A stretch of DNA of 42,417 nucleotides from Bacteroidota bacterium (GTDB taxonomy: Bacteria; Bacteroidota; Bacteroidia; Chitinophagales; Chitinophagaceae), in the NCBI GenBank assembly GCA_013285915.1, contig JABDGS010000025.1, positions 1 through 42,417 on the forward strand, written 5' to 3'. Positions 23,824 through 32,760 of the stretch are shown in pieces. The notes below the pieces were generated by a model that saw only the letters and a program-made list of their open reading frames with translations, did not search any database and was not told the DNA's origin. How positions within the stretch are numbered: position 1 is the first letter of the stretch; every line of letters begins with the position of its first letter. Both the position numbers and the translations under genes were made by a program.

Positions 23824-25089
23824 ATGACCACTTCTGATTCTTTCTCTCTTGCTTTCAGAACGGTGCGTGGCAACAAGCTGCGTACAGGTATTACCGTTGC
23901 TATTATTGCTTTTGGTATAATGGCGCTTATAGGTATTATCACAGCCATACAGGCGATGAATGGTAAACTAAGAGAAAGTTTCTCATTTATGGGCGCCAAT
24001 GCGTTTACTGTTTCGTATAAGGAGCGCTTCAGGTTTGGTAACCGTAACGAAACCGAGAAAATTGATAAAAGTAAAAAGCAGAAAAAATCCAATCTTGATA
24101 AAATAATACGGCTGCCTGAAGCGGAGATGTTTAAAGTTAATTTTAAATACCCTGCCATTGTAAGCATATCACTACAGGGGCCAGGCAGCAATGAAGTTCA
24201 CTATAAGGAAAAGAAGACAAACCCGAATGTTAGAATATCCGGTGGTGATGAAAATTATCTTGAAGTAAATGCTTACAAGGTAGATGTGGGGCGTAACCTG
24301 AATAAAATTGACGTGCTTAGCGGCCGTAATGTTTGCCTGCTGGGCAGCGATGTTGCTGATAAACTGTTTGGCACCACAAAAGATAAGGCTGTGGACAGGA
24401 TTGTTAGTGTTGGCGGGGTGCCGTATATGGTTATTGGTGTTTTACAAAGCAAGGGTTCCAGCCCGTTATTGCGTGCTGATAACATAATTATTACAACTTA
24501 CAACAATGTGCGCAAGCTTCAAAATTCATCAAGCTCGTTCACGCTTGGTATAATGGCGCAGGATGTGCAGCAGCTTGATGGTGCGGTAACTGAAACAACA
24601 GCGCTGTTTCGCGCCATACGCAAACTGCAGCCTAATGAAGAAGACAATTTTGCTATTGATAAAAGCGATAAGCTTGCTGAAACTTTTATAAGCCTGCTGG
24701 GCAGTATAACATTCGCGGCTGCCGCAATTGGTTTTATAACGCTTATTGGCGCCGCAATTGGTTTAATGAATATTATGCTGGTAGCCGTAAATGAACGTAC
24801 CCGCGAAGTTGGGTTGATAAAAGCGATCGGAGGCAAAAAAAGAAATATACGCGCTCAATTTCTGTTTGAATCTACAATTATCAGCCTGATGGGCGCGCTG
24901 TTTGGTATTTTCCTTGGTGTACTGGTAGGTAATTCGTTCTCCCTTTTACTCGGTACAGGCTTTGTGGTTCCCTGGGGCTGGGTTATAGCCGGCATTATAA
25001 TTTGCTCGGTGGTGGGGTTGCTTGCCGGGCTTGTGCCTGCAATAAAAGCTTCTAAACTCAACCCAATTGTAGCGCTGATGTATGAGTAG
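23824..25089 (+). CDS. ABC transporter permease, MacB/FtsX type
   Basis: 421 aa. The N-terminus FSLAFRTVRGNKLRTGITVA leads into helix 1 (IIAFGIMALIGIITAI, about residues 22-42). A periplasmic MacB-like core domain spans about 45-285. Three helices form the C-terminal FtsX domain: FAAAAIGFITLIGAAIGLMNIML, STIISLMGALFGIFLGVLVG and WGWVIAGIIICSVVGLLAGLV. EVGLIKAIGGKKRNI is the coupling-helix motif of the family. These permeases transmit ATP hydrolysis to periplasmic work such as lipoprotein or peptide export. No ATPase or membrane-fusion gene is next to it, so its partners must be elsewhere. An octamer array precedes the start. Confidence 0.9.
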   Translation: MTTSDSFSLAFRTVRGNKLRTGITVAIIAFGIMALIGIITAIQAMNGKLRESFSFMGANAFTVSYKERFRFGNRNETEKIDKSKKQKKSNLDKIIRLPEAEMFKVNFKYPAIVSISLQGPGSNEVHYKEKKTNPNVRISGGDENYLEVNAYKVDVGRNLNKIDVLSGRNVCLLGSDVADKLFGTTKDKAVDRIVSVGGVPYMVIGVLQSKGSSPLLRADNIIITTYNNVRKLQNSSSSFTLGIMAQDVQQLDGAVTETTALFRAIRKLQPNEEDNFAIDKSDKLAETFISLLGSITFAAAAIGFITLIGAAIGLMNIMLVAVNERTREVGLIKAIGGKKRNIRAQFLFESTIISLMGALFGIFLGVLVGNSFSLLLGTGFVVPWGWVIAGIIICSVVGLLAGLVPAIKASKLNPIVALMYE

Positions 25090-25135
25090 ATAATAATACT
25101 TGCAAAAGAGGATATTCATCCAAACTTTGCTCACC

Positions 25136-26464
25136 TTATTTGCCACCCGCGTCAGGTTGGTAATCAATTATCACTTTTGCGTTCTTTTGCTCGTTTGACG
25201 AGATAAACAACTCATACCGCCTGCCACCTGTACGTACTACCATCAATGCGGTATTTGGCGGTATAGAGCCGAGGTTATCAGCTACCATAACAAACTCGTG
25301 GTGCGCATCATCCGGCGTGGCCTTTACCTTTATGGTGATGGGTTTAGTGGTAAGCCCTTTTTTAAAGGCAACTACTTCATTGTTATGATAAACGGTTATC
25401 GTATCACCATCAATTTCCCCGTTATCATATAATTCTATCAAAATATCAGGCGTATTTGTAACAATGGTCCTTACAAGCGGGTTTTCTCTCTGTTTAATAA
25501 CATCCGGCACTGGTGGTAATCTTTTAGTTATTGGCAGTTCAGTTGGTGGTGTTACTACAGCAGGTGGCACAACCGGGGTAGTTTTAACTAAAGCGCTGTC
25601 TGTTTTTGCAATAACCGGCGGTTTAGCAATGTCTGCCGGCTTTTTTGGCTTGTTACTGTTTGTTACAGATGGCTTTTTTAAATTTGATGCCGATGGCTGT
25701 GGTTTTTGTGATGCAACCTGTTTGGCGGCAGGTTTATTATTTTGGGCTGTGCTGTTATTGGTAGCCGGTTTTGTTGGTTGCTTTACAACCGTTTGCTGTT
25801 TTTGAGGCGTGTTTTGTTTAGCAACAGGCGGATTGTTTGTGGCAGGCGGCGCTGGTTTTTTTTGTTGCACAACTGGTGGGGGGGGGTTCTTTACAGTTGC
25901 CGATGAATCTTTTTTTGGCTGCTGTACAGCGGGCTTTTTAACAACCAGGTCGCGACTGTCAGGCTTCTTTTTCAGTAAAAAATCTTCTTTGTGAAAGTCT
26001 GATTCCTGCACCCTCTCAAGATAAACGCTACCGTTACCACAATCTTTATGAGATGCTGTTACAATGCTTGAGAATGTTCCTTCAAGCACCTCTTTATCAC
26101 CCATTTTGTGGTATTCAAGGTAGCAGGTCATGAGACATGAGAAGCTTAACGGGTCCATCTTTACCTCAACAAGGGTGTCTTCGGTAAGTGTAAGCTCTTT
26201 AACCTTATTATTATAAATGCCCACAAATCTTGCCTTGCCGTAAAACGAGGTCATCCGGTAGGAGTATGTAATGCCTTTTATTGCGTTAGCGCTTCCCGGG
26301 CCACCCCTTGCATCCAGCTGATCTATCTGTATTTCGTATTTAAATTCCTGTTTGTAAATGCCGTAGCCTGAATAAAAGGTACCCCTCCAGATACCAGTAA
26401 TATCCTGTGAATGAAGAGTGGTCATGAATGAAAGCAAAAAACCCAGGAGGCAGGCAAATTTCAT
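25136..26464 (-). CDS. Secreted protein with proline/lysine-rich linker
   Basis: 442 aa, unrecognised family. The signal peptide is MKFACLLGFLLSFMTTLHSQ. Residues about 20-160 form an N-terminal beta-rich domain beginning DITGIWRGTFYSGYG and containing KEVLEGTFSSI. Residues about 165-320 are a low-complexity linker rich in Pro, Lys, Gln, Asn and Thr. Residues about 330-435 are a second beta domain (PDILIELYDNGEIDGDTITVYHNN). That architecture suggests a periplasmic or surface protein spanning a distance from the envelope. A run of nine C on the coding strand (25878-25886) encodes part of the linker's PPPP. The end converges with the permease gene. A TAGATTTG element lies 4 nt upstream. Confidence 0.75.
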   Translation of the reverse strand: MKFACLLGFLLSFMTTLHSQDITGIWRGTFYSGYGIYKQEFKYEIQIDQLDARGGPGSANAIKGITYSYRMTSFYGKARFVGIYNNKVKELTLTEDTLVEVKMDPLSFSCLMTCYLEYHKMGDKEVLEGTFSSIVTASHKDCGNGSVYLERVQESDFHKEDFLLKKKPDSRDLVVKKPAVQQPKKDSSATVKNPPPPVVQQKKPAPPATNNPPVAKQNTPQKQQTVVKQPTKPATNNSTAQNNKPAAKQVASQKPQPSASNLKKPSVTNSNKPKKPADIAKPPVIAKTDSALVKTTPVVPPAVVTPPTELPITKRLPPVPDVIKQRENPLVRTIVTNTPDILIELYDNGEIDGDTITVYHNNEVVAFKKGLTTKPITIKVKATPDDAHHEFVMVADNLGSIPPNTALMVVRTGGRRYELFISSNEQKNAKVIIDYQPDAGGK

Positions 26465-26468
26465 AACA

Positions 26469-26476
26469 CAAATCTA
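26469..26476 (-). promoter_or_regulatory. Putative -7 promoter element TAGATTTG
   Basis: This matches TAnnTTTG on the minus strand, 4 nt before the ATG of the secreted proline-rich protein. It implies an almost leaderless transcript. No clear -33 box. Confidence 0.35.
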
Positions 26477-26545
26477 CCTATGCAATATAGTAAATGCATA
26501 TAAAGAACCGTTAAGTTTTACAAAAGGTATCTCGCGGGTATTTGC

Positions 26546-26553
26546 TAACTTTG
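26546..26553 (+). promoter_or_regulatory. Putative -7 promoter element TAACTTTG for thrS
   Basis: This matches TAnnTTTG, 169 nt before the thrS ATG. If used, the transcript carries a leader of about 160 nt containing the inverted heptamer arrays. Confidence 0.4.
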
Positions 26554-26600
26554 CAAACCGTTTTCGGGGGCAGTGTGGTTTATAGTTCATTGCTTCGCAG

Positions 26601-26688
26601 GTTCATAGCGCATGGCTCATAGTTCATGGCAAGAAATTGCGGGTATTAAAACTGAACGATCTCGGGCTATGAACCACGAACTATGAAC
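26601..26688 (+). repeat. Inverted heptamer arrays in the thrS leader
   Basis: The left arm has four 7-nt units at 26601-26628: GTTCATA, GCGCATG, GCTCATA and GTTCATG. The right arm has three units at 26668-26688: TATGAAC, CACGAAC and TATGAAC, i.e. GTTCATA-type units on the other strand. A 39-nt spacer separates them. About 17 of 21 positions can pair, giving a long imperfect hairpin between the putative promoter and thrS. Confidence 0.65.
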
Positions 26689-26722
26689 AGTTGCAAAGAA
26701 CAAATTTAAACAGGCACAAGGC

Positions 26723-28654
26723 ATGATAAATATTACTTTACCGGATGGCAGCGTAAGGCAGTACGAGAGCGGTGTTAGCGCTATGGATATTGCAAAAAGC
26801 ATTAGCGAGGGACTGGCAAGAAAAGTGCTCGCGGCAAAAGTTAATGGAGAGGTGTGGGATGCGTCACGCCCTATTACTGCTGATGCATCGCTAAAACTCC
26901 TTACGTGGGATGATACAGACGGTAAATCAACCTTTTGGCATTCATCTGCACACCTTATGGCTGAGGCGGTGGAGAGCCTTTTTCCCGGTGTAAAATTTTG
27001 GGTAGGCCCTGCTTTGGATAAAGGGTTTTATTATGATATGGATTTGGGCGACAGGAAAATTACTGAGGAAGACCTTGTGGCCATTGAAAAAAAGATGGCT
27101 GAACTAGCAAAGCAGAATAATGTTTACATAAGAAAGGAGATGCCCAAAAAAGAGGCGGTTGAATATTTTACAGAAAAAGGCGATGAATATAAGCTTGACC
27201 TTCTTCAAAACCTTGAAGATGGGAAAATAACTTTTTATTCGCAAGGCGGCTTCACAGATCTATGCCGCGGCCCGCATATACCTGCAACCGGTGCAATAAA
27301 GGCTATAAAGCTTACCAATATCGCCGGCGCCTACTGGAAAGGGGATGAAAAAAACAAGCAGCTTACACGCCTGTATGGCGTTACATTTCCTAACCAAAAG
27401 GAACTGGATGAATATATTGTAATGCTGGAAGAGGCTAAGAAAAGAGACCACCGCAAGCTCGGTAAGGAATTAGGGATTTTTACCATTGACGATGATATTG
27501 GCCAGGGGCTTATTTTATGGATGCCAAATGGTACTATTATTATTGAAGAATTGGAAAAACTTGCTAAGGAAACTGAATCTGCCGCAGGCTATAAGCGTGT
27601 AGTAACGCCACATATTGCAAAAGAGAAATTGTATTTAACCAGTGGCCACCTGCCCTATTATGCTGATAGTATGTACCCGCCTATGGAAATGGATGGTACC
27701 AAATACTACCTTAAGGCAATGAACTGCCCGCACCACCACAAAATATTTGATGCAGAACCAAGAAGCTACAAGGACCTGCCTTTGCGCCTTGCGGAGTACG
27801 GCACCTGCTACCGATACGAGCAGAGCGGCGAATTGTTCGGGCTTATGCGTGTACGCTGCCTGCACATGAACGATGCGCATATATATTGCAGTAAAGAGCA
27901 GTTTGCACAGGAGTTTAAGGCAGTAAACGAAATGTACCTTAAGTACTTTAAAATATTTGGGGTAGATAAATTTGTAATGCGTCTTAGCCTGCATGACCCG
28001 GCCAAACGGGGCCAGAAATACATTGACGAACCGGAGCTTTGGGAAGAAACCGAAACAATGGTGCGCAAAGTATTGATTGAAACAGGCACCCCGTTTGTTG
28101 AGGTACATGATGAAGCAGCATTTTATGGCCCAAAAATAGACGTGCAGATATGGAGTGTTATCGGTCGTGAATTTACCCTTGCTACCAACCAGGTTGACTT
28201 TGCCCAGGGCCGCCGTTTTAACCTGCATTACACAAAAAGCGACAACACCACTGATACACCGCTGATAATTCATCGCGCGCCACTGGGTACGCATGAAAGG
28301 TTTATAGGCTTTTTGCTTGAGCATTATGCGGGTAAGTTCCCTGTATGGCTGGCGCCGTTGCAGGTAAAAATTCTTCCTATCAGCGATAAATTCATCCCAT
28401 ATTCACAGGAGGTGATGGCTAAACTGGTAAAAGCAGGCGTTAGGGTGGAAATTGATGAGCGTGGCGAAAAAATTGGCAAAAAAATACGCGAGGCTGAGTT
28501 AAGCCGCGTGCCTTATATGCTTGTAATAGGCGAAAAGGAAATGAATGAAGGCAAGTTATCTGTACGCAGGCAGGGCAAAGGCGATACCGGAAGCCTTAGC
28601 ACAGAAGAATTTATAAATAATATTAAAGAAGAAATTGCCGAACGAAAAGCATAG
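26723..28654 (+). CDS. thrS: Threonyl-tRNA synthetase
   Basis: 643 aa, full length. Order of domains: N-terminal TGS (residues 1-60, MINITLPDGSVRQYESGVSA); editing domain with HSSAHLMAEAVESLFPG (about 74-90) and the DLCRGPHIP motif (about 180); class II catalytic core with MNCPHHHKIF (zinc ligand C335 plus downstream histidines) and RYEQSGELFGLMRVR (motif 2); and the C-terminal anticodon-binding domain (LPISDKFIPYSQEV onward). It charges tRNA-Thr in the cytoplasm. infC follows 154 nt downstream. The leader carries inverted heptamer repeats. Confidence 0.98.
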   Translation: MINITLPDGSVRQYESGVSAMDIAKSISEGLARKVLAAKVNGEVWDASRPITADASLKLLTWDDTDGKSTFWHSSAHLMAEAVESLFPGVKFWVGPALDKGFYYDMDLGDRKITEEDLVAIEKKMAELAKQNNVYIRKEMPKKEAVEYFTEKGDEYKLDLLQNLEDGKITFYSQGGFTDLCRGPHIPATGAIKAIKLTNIAGAYWKGDEKNKQLTRLYGVTFPNQKELDEYIVMLEEAKKRDHRKLGKELGIFTIDDDIGQGLILWMPNGTIIIEELEKLAKETESAAGYKRVVTPHIAKEKLYLTSGHLPYYADSMYPPMEMDGTKYYLKAMNCPHHHKIFDAEPRSYKDLPLRLAEYGTCYRYEQSGELFGLMRVRCLHMNDAHIYCSKEQFAQEFKAVNEMYLKYFKIFGVDKFVMRLSLHDPAKRGQKYIDEPELWEETETMVRKVLIETGTPFVEVHDEAAFYGPKIDVQIWSVIGREFTLATNQVDFAQGRRFNLHYTKSDNTTDTPLIIHRAPLGTHERFIGFLLEHYAGKFPVWLAPLQVKILPISDKFIPYSQEVMAKLVKAGVRVEIDERGEKIGKKIREAELSRVPYMLVIGEKEMNEGKLSVRRQGKGDTGSLSTEEFINNIKEEIAERKA

Positions 28655-28808
28655 AAATAGTATTTTTACAATACGAGTGGTTTATTAGTGCAATAAAAAG
28701 CGATTTGCATTGATACCCTGGCGGAAAATAACACAATAAATTGGTTGAATAAGTTGGCGTTATTATTGCGTTTTAAAAACAAAAAAATTTTTAACCAAAC
28801 AAAAATTA

Positions 28809-29402
28809 ATGGCATTACCGTACAGAGGAGGTGGGGGTGGAAGGTTTAACCCACGTTTTAACAGGCAGCCCGAGCCTGAACATCGTATTAACGATAGAAT
28901 AAGGGTACCGCAGGTTCGTCTTGTGGGAGATAATGTAACCGTTGGAATTTACCCGGTTGAAGAAGCAAGAAGGATTGCCCAGCAACAGGAGTTAGACCTG
29001 GTGGAAATATCACCAAACGCTGATCCGCCTGTTTGCAAAGTGATTGATTATAAAAAGTTTCTTTACGAGAAAAAGCGTAAAGAAAAAGAAATGAAGGCCA
29101 ACGCCAAGCAGAGCGAAGTAAAAGAAATTCGGTTTACGCCAGGTACGGATGATCACGATTTTGACTTTAAAGCCAAGCACGCAGAGAATTTTTTAAAAGA
29201 CGGCAATAAAGTAAAAGCATACGTACAGTTTAAAGGCCGTGCAATTATGTTTAAAGAACGAGGAGAGTTGGTGTTGCTGAAATTTGCTGAGCGCCTTGCA
29301 GAGGTAGGTCAGCCTGAAAGCCTGCCAAAGCTGGAAGGTAAGCGTATGTTCCTGATGCTTACACCTAAAACGGGTAAAAAGAAAAAAGAAGTTACTGCTT
29401 AA
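28809..29402 (+). CDS. infC: Translation initiation factor IF-3
   Basis: 197 aa. N-terminal domain: RINDRIRVPQVRLVGDNVTVGIYP and A-x-Q-x-LDLVEISPNADPPVCKVIDYKKF. C-terminal domain: KEIRFTPGTDDHDFDFKAKHAENFLKDGNKVKAYVQFKGR. An extra glycine- and arginine-rich leader (about 20 residues) precedes the first domain. The start is an ATG at 28809, not the rare AUU used in many bacteria. A terminator follows directly. The rpmI and rplT genes that usually come next are not present here; truB follows instead. Confidence 0.97.
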   Translation: MALPYRGGGGGRFNPRFNRQPEPEHRINDRIRVPQVRLVGDNVTVGIYPVEEARRIAQQQELDLVEISPNADPPVCKVIDYKKFLYEKKRKEKEMKANAKQSEVKEIRFTPGTDDHDFDFKAKHAENFLKDGNKVKAYVQFKGRAIMFKERGELVLLKFAERLAEVGQPESLPKLEGKRMFLMLTPKTGKKKKEVTA

Positions 29403-29406
29403 ATAT

Positions 29407-29430
29407 AAAGGGCTGAAAAAGCCCTTTTTT
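29407..29430 (+). terminator. Rho-independent terminator after infC
   Basis: The stem AAAGGGC/GCCCTTT has a 7-nt loop (TGAAAAA), continuing into T6. It starts 4 nt after the infC stop codon. Confidence 0.85.
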
Positions 29431-29466
29431 GTTTTGGTTAGCGTCTAATTTTATTTCAACTGTCTA

Positions 29467-29474
29467 TACGTTTG
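29467..29474 (+). promoter_or_regulatory. Putative -7 promoter element TACGTTTG for truB
   Basis: This matches TAnnTTTG, 34 nt before the truB ATG and downstream of the infC terminator. No -33 box was found at normal spacing. Confidence 0.35.
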
Positions 29475-29508
29475 CCGCATCTTTTTATTTTTTCTAAGGT
29501 TATACTAA

Positions 29509-30234
29509 ATGAAACAAAGGCCTGTGCCTGCTGCTATGCAGCCATTTCTTGAAGGCAAAGTGTTATTGATTGATAAACCCCTGCGCTGGACATCATTCGA
29601 CATCGTCAGGAAATTGCGCGTACTAACTAAGGTATCTAAAATTGGGCATGCAGGTACCCTTGATCCCCTTGCCACGGGTTTACTTATTATATGCACCGGT
29701 AAGTTTACTAAAAATATTAATGAGTATATGGGCATGGAAAAAGAATATACCGGCTCGTTTACTTTAGGTGCTGTTACACCAACATTCGATTTGGAAAGTA
29801 AACCCGAAAACCCGCAGGATATTTCCGATGTTACCGACGACCAGTTATACCAGGCCACCAGCCAATTTACGGGCGCCATTATGCAGGTGCCGCCAATTTT
29901 TTCAGCGCTAAAGCAGGAGGGTAAGCCGGTTTATAAATTAGCACGAAGAGGCAAAGAGGTTGTGCTTGAAGCAAGGCCGGTTACTATAACGCAGTTTGAA
30001 ATAACGGGCGTACAATTGCCAGAAGTTTATTTTAGGGTAGTATGTTCAACAGGTACGTATATACGCAGCCTGGCTAACGATTATGGTGCAGCATTAGGCG
30101 TGGGTGCTTATTTAAGCAGCCTGCGACGAACGCGCATTGGTAATTTTTCAGTGACAGATTCTTTAAGTATAACTGACACAGAAAGAGAAATAAAAGAAAT
30201 GTATTTACAACAACCCGAAACACCTGTTTCATAA
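29509..30234 (+). CDS. truB: tRNA pseudouridine-55 synthase
   Basis: 241 aa. It converts U55 to pseudouridine in the T-loop of tRNAs. Motifs: LLIDKPLRWTSFDIV near the N-terminus, then KIGHAGTLDPLATGLLIIC (46-62) with the catalytic aspartate D52, KEYTGSFTLG, and the late RVVCSTGTYIRSLANDYG segment. It is shorter than the E. coli enzyme (314 aa) because the C-terminal PUA-type extension is reduced, which is usual in this phylum. Confidence 0.96.
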   Translation: MKQRPVPAAMQPFLEGKVLLIDKPLRWTSFDIVRKLRVLTKVSKIGHAGTLDPLATGLLIICTGKFTKNINEYMGMEKEYTGSFTLGAVTPTFDLESKPENPQDISDVTDDQLYQATSQFTGAIMQVPPIFSALKQEGKPVYKLARRGKEVVLEARPVTITQFEITGVQLPEVYFRVVCSTGTYIRSLANDYGAALGVGAYLSSLRRTRIGNFSVTDSLSITDTEREIKEMYLQQPETPVS

Positions 30235-30411
30235 GGCATTTACCAAAAATGCTTTGTAATTAACATTCAATTAACCGCCCTGCTCCTTCTATCCGGCCTT
30301 TTAACCGGTTTAATTTGGGTAAAATATTGTCGATTCAAACAAATTATTAAAGCAACTGCTTATAGCATAACCATGTTTATGCGTGGTAACTGCTTTTTAG
30401 AAATTTACTGT

Positions 30412-31971
30412 ATGAGATATTTTACTATTAGATTTTTATTATTGGCCACAATTATTTTACAAACTAAAGCTATTGACGCGCAAACATGGGCAAGGGTAAA
30501 AAGGGTACCTGCCGCCGGCGTGGCCAGCATTGCTGTCAAAAACGATACGGTATACGCAGGCACTGCTGATAGAGTATACATAGGCACCAATAACAGTGAT
30601 GAATGGAAAGCCTCCGCACAAGTTGCAAATGCAAATTTTATAAGCGCGATAACGGTCTTGCACAACAACCTTTACGCAGGCACGTATGGTAAAGGTGTAT
30701 TTGTAAGCAGCAATAAAGGAGATACATGGGTACCCGTTAATAATGGCCTTTTTTTGACTTACATCTCAAAGTTTTTAATTTGGAACGATGAGTTGTATGC
30801 TGCCACATCCGGAGGGGGCTTTTTTAAATATAATGAAGTAACAAACAGTTGGAGCACCTTTAATATAGATTTTTATACCAATGTAGATGGCAATGTAAAT
30901 GACTTAATATTGTTTAACAACACGCCGGTTGCAGCAGCGGGTGCAAACGGAAATTTTTATAAATACGATACATCTGCCAACAAATGGGTGGCGTCTTATT
31001 ATTTATCTTTTCTAAGGCCGGGCCTTTTTGTAAATACTTTACTTACAGATGGGCAGTCGTTGTTTGCTGGTATTAATGGCGCCGGTTCGGATGCATTGTT
31101 AAGAAGCGATGACGGCGGTAATTTATGGAGTACAGATACCGTTGGTTTGGGGGCTTTCTTTACCCGCCATGTACCGTCATCAAGTGTTGACGTGCTTGCC
31201 TCAGGTGCCGGCAAGAACTACGCTATAGTAAATAGTCTTAACGGGTTTGGCAATAATTCAGGTAATATTTTTATCCGAAATAAAGGAGTTGCGGCGGGCA
31301 GCACATGGCGATTGTTTGCAGCGTTTGATGAAAATGAATTTATACACGCAGTAGCCGAAAACGGCAACAGGCTATATGCATGTCTTGATGGTGGTTTGTA
31401 TTATAGTGAGCTATCTGTTTTGCCTGTTGTACTGTTAAACTTAAGAGCGGCTGAAAATGATAAAGGTGTTCTGCTGCAATGGCAAACAGCTTCTGAGCAT
31501 AACTCGGATTATTTTAATATTCAGCGCAGTACCGATGGGGCAAATTTTGTAACTATAGGTACAAACCCTGCAGCAGGTAACAGCAATACTATTCTTAGCT
31601 ATTCATACCTTGATGCACAGAAAGAAAATATTTCGGCGCAAAAAATTTACTACCGCCTTGAAGAAGTTGATAAAGACATGCGGGCAAGCTATAGCAATAC
31701 TATTAATTTTAATTACAACAATAACACTGCGGTATTTCAGCTTTTATCTAACCCGGTAAGATCTTTTATCACACTGCAGGCATCGCAGGATATTGAACAA
31801 GCTACCATAAGCATATCAGGTATAAATGGTAAAACGCTCTATAAGGCAGCTAGGGCTATTGGCGCATCTTCGCAACTACAAATAAACGTTTCTTCTTATG
31901 CTGCAGGGTTATATATACTTACAGTAAGAGCCGGCGCCAATACAACAACTTTTAAAATAATAAAACAATAA
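30412..31971 (+). CDS. T9SS-secreted beta-propeller-like protein
   Basis: 519 aa from the ATG at 30412 (MRYFTIRFLLLATIILQTKA), which starts a clean signal peptide; an in-frame ATG at 30373 would put a polar stretch in front. Residues about 20-340 contain repeated strands with 'YAGT-G-G-f-S-n-G-tW' character (LYAGTYGKGVFVSSNKGDTW), i.e. BNR/sialidase- or photosystem-stability-factor-like propeller blades. Then come an FnIII-like module (VLLQWQTASEHNSDYFNIQRS) and a C-terminal type A sorting domain (about 435-519, ending AAGLYILTVRAGANTTTFKI). The protein should cross the outer membrane by the type IX system. No catalytic residues were recognised. Confidence 0.82.
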   Translation: MRYFTIRFLLLATIILQTKAIDAQTWARVKRVPAAGVASIAVKNDTVYAGTADRVYIGTNNSDEWKASAQVANANFISAITVLHNNLYAGTYGKGVFVSSNKGDTWVPVNNGLFLTYISKFLIWNDELYAATSGGGFFKYNEVTNSWSTFNIDFYTNVDGNVNDLILFNNTPVAAAGANGNFYKYDTSANKWVASYYLSFLRPGLFVNTLLTDGQSLFAGINGAGSDALLRSDDGGNLWSTDTVGLGAFFTRHVPSSSVDVLASGAGKNYAIVNSLNGFGNNSGNIFIRNKGVAAGSTWRLFAAFDENEFIHAVAENGNRLYACLDGGLYYSELSVLPVVLLNLRAAENDKGVLLQWQTASEHNSDYFNIQRSTDGANFVTIGTNPAAGNSNTILSYSYLDAQKENISAQKIYYRLEEVDKDMRASYSNTINFNYNNNTAVFQLLSNPVRSFITLQASQDIEQATISISGINGKTLYKAARAIGASSQLQINVSSYAAGLYILTVRAGANTTTFKIIKQ

Positions 31972-32012
31972 GGTCAGCCAAACAACATTGTGTAACGGCA
32001 CGGCTTACATAT

Positions 32013-32642
32013 TTACTTAAACGTAGATTGTTTAAATGCATTAAGCATATCATTTTTGTCTTTATCGTTGTTGTAATTTATGCTTACGCCAAAATCATGG
32101 CCGTTTATTAAACGGGAATATAATACCTGGTTGAGTATTATTTTGCCATCTGATCCGTAAATTTTTGCATAAAAAGTATAAAAATCAAGGCCGCTAATTA
32201 TTTCTTTGCCTGTTGAAGTATCCGCCTTAATGCCCTTGCCAACATAAGCGTCAAAGATCATTTTTGCCACCTGGTGATTTTTAGCTTCATAGTCGCCGGG
32301 TGCCTCTTCTTTAAACGGTTCTGATGTAGACAGAAAAAGATTAAATTTATTTTTTTGAAATGAAATCAGGTGTTTCAGGCTGCTTTCATCAATTTTAACA
32401 CCACTGGATTGTTCAATAGCCTCTCTTCACTTTTGGTCACGACTTGCATTGTCACCTTTGTCAACCACGTCCCACCCCTGGGGTATAGTTATGGTCCAGC
32501 CTAACTCCTTGCTTTCATATATTTCGCCTTGCACCTTGCCTTCATCAATTTGCTTGTTAGGGTCTTTAGGTTTGCAACCCGTAAAAATTACTATAAGGCT
32601 AAAAGCTAAAAAACCAAAATGGCGATATAACGTAACTGGCAT
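32013..32642 (-). pseudogene. Lipoprotein gene interrupted by an in-frame TGA
   Basis: From the ATG at 32642, the N-terminus MPVTLYRHFGFLAFSLIVIFTGC carries a lipobox (IFTGC). After LGWTITIPQGWDVVDKGDNASRDQK an in-frame TGA occurs at 32427-32429. Without it the same frame continues REAIEQSSGVKIDESSLKHL and on to AFKQSTFK at 32013, about 210 aa in total, with no other stop. The ORF is therefore broken by a single nonsense codon, not a frameshift. Possible reasons are a real mutation or a base-call error. Downstream in-frame ATGs (for example at 32270) would give only a fragment without a signal. The family is unknown; 'W-i-iP-GW' hints at a PsbP/DUF1795-like protein. Confidence 0.75.
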
Positions 32643-32760
32643 AGCTGTAGTTTTTATTATTGGGTATAATAACAGGCTTGCCAAAAATAAGTATGTAAGA
32701 ATAAACAGGCTATACCCTTCAGCAGGTATATTGAGAGAGTAATTTTATGAGCAAAAAGTA

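Noticed and set aside
26554..26722. T-box riboswitch upstream of thrS
   Set aside because: No T-box consensus or terminator/antiterminator pair is visible, T-boxes are not expected in Bacteroidota, and the structure is explained by heptamer repeats.
27635..28324. 229-aa open frame antisense to thrS
   Set aside because: It lies fully inside a conserved synthetase gene on the opposite strand, with no recognisable motif; explained by codon structure of thrS.
28805..28811. AUU start codon for infC
   Set aside because: The ATT at 28805 is not in frame with the IF-3 coding sequence; the ATG at 28809 is.
30236..30252. Terminator after truB (GCATTT/AAATGC)
   Set aside because: Only a 6-bp AT-rich stem and no T-run.
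32427..32429. UGA recoded as an amino acid (selenocysteine or alternative code)
   Set aside because: Other genes here use TGA as a normal stop, for example the partner gene ending at 14292. No selenocysteine-type context is evident, so a mutation or sequence error is simpler.
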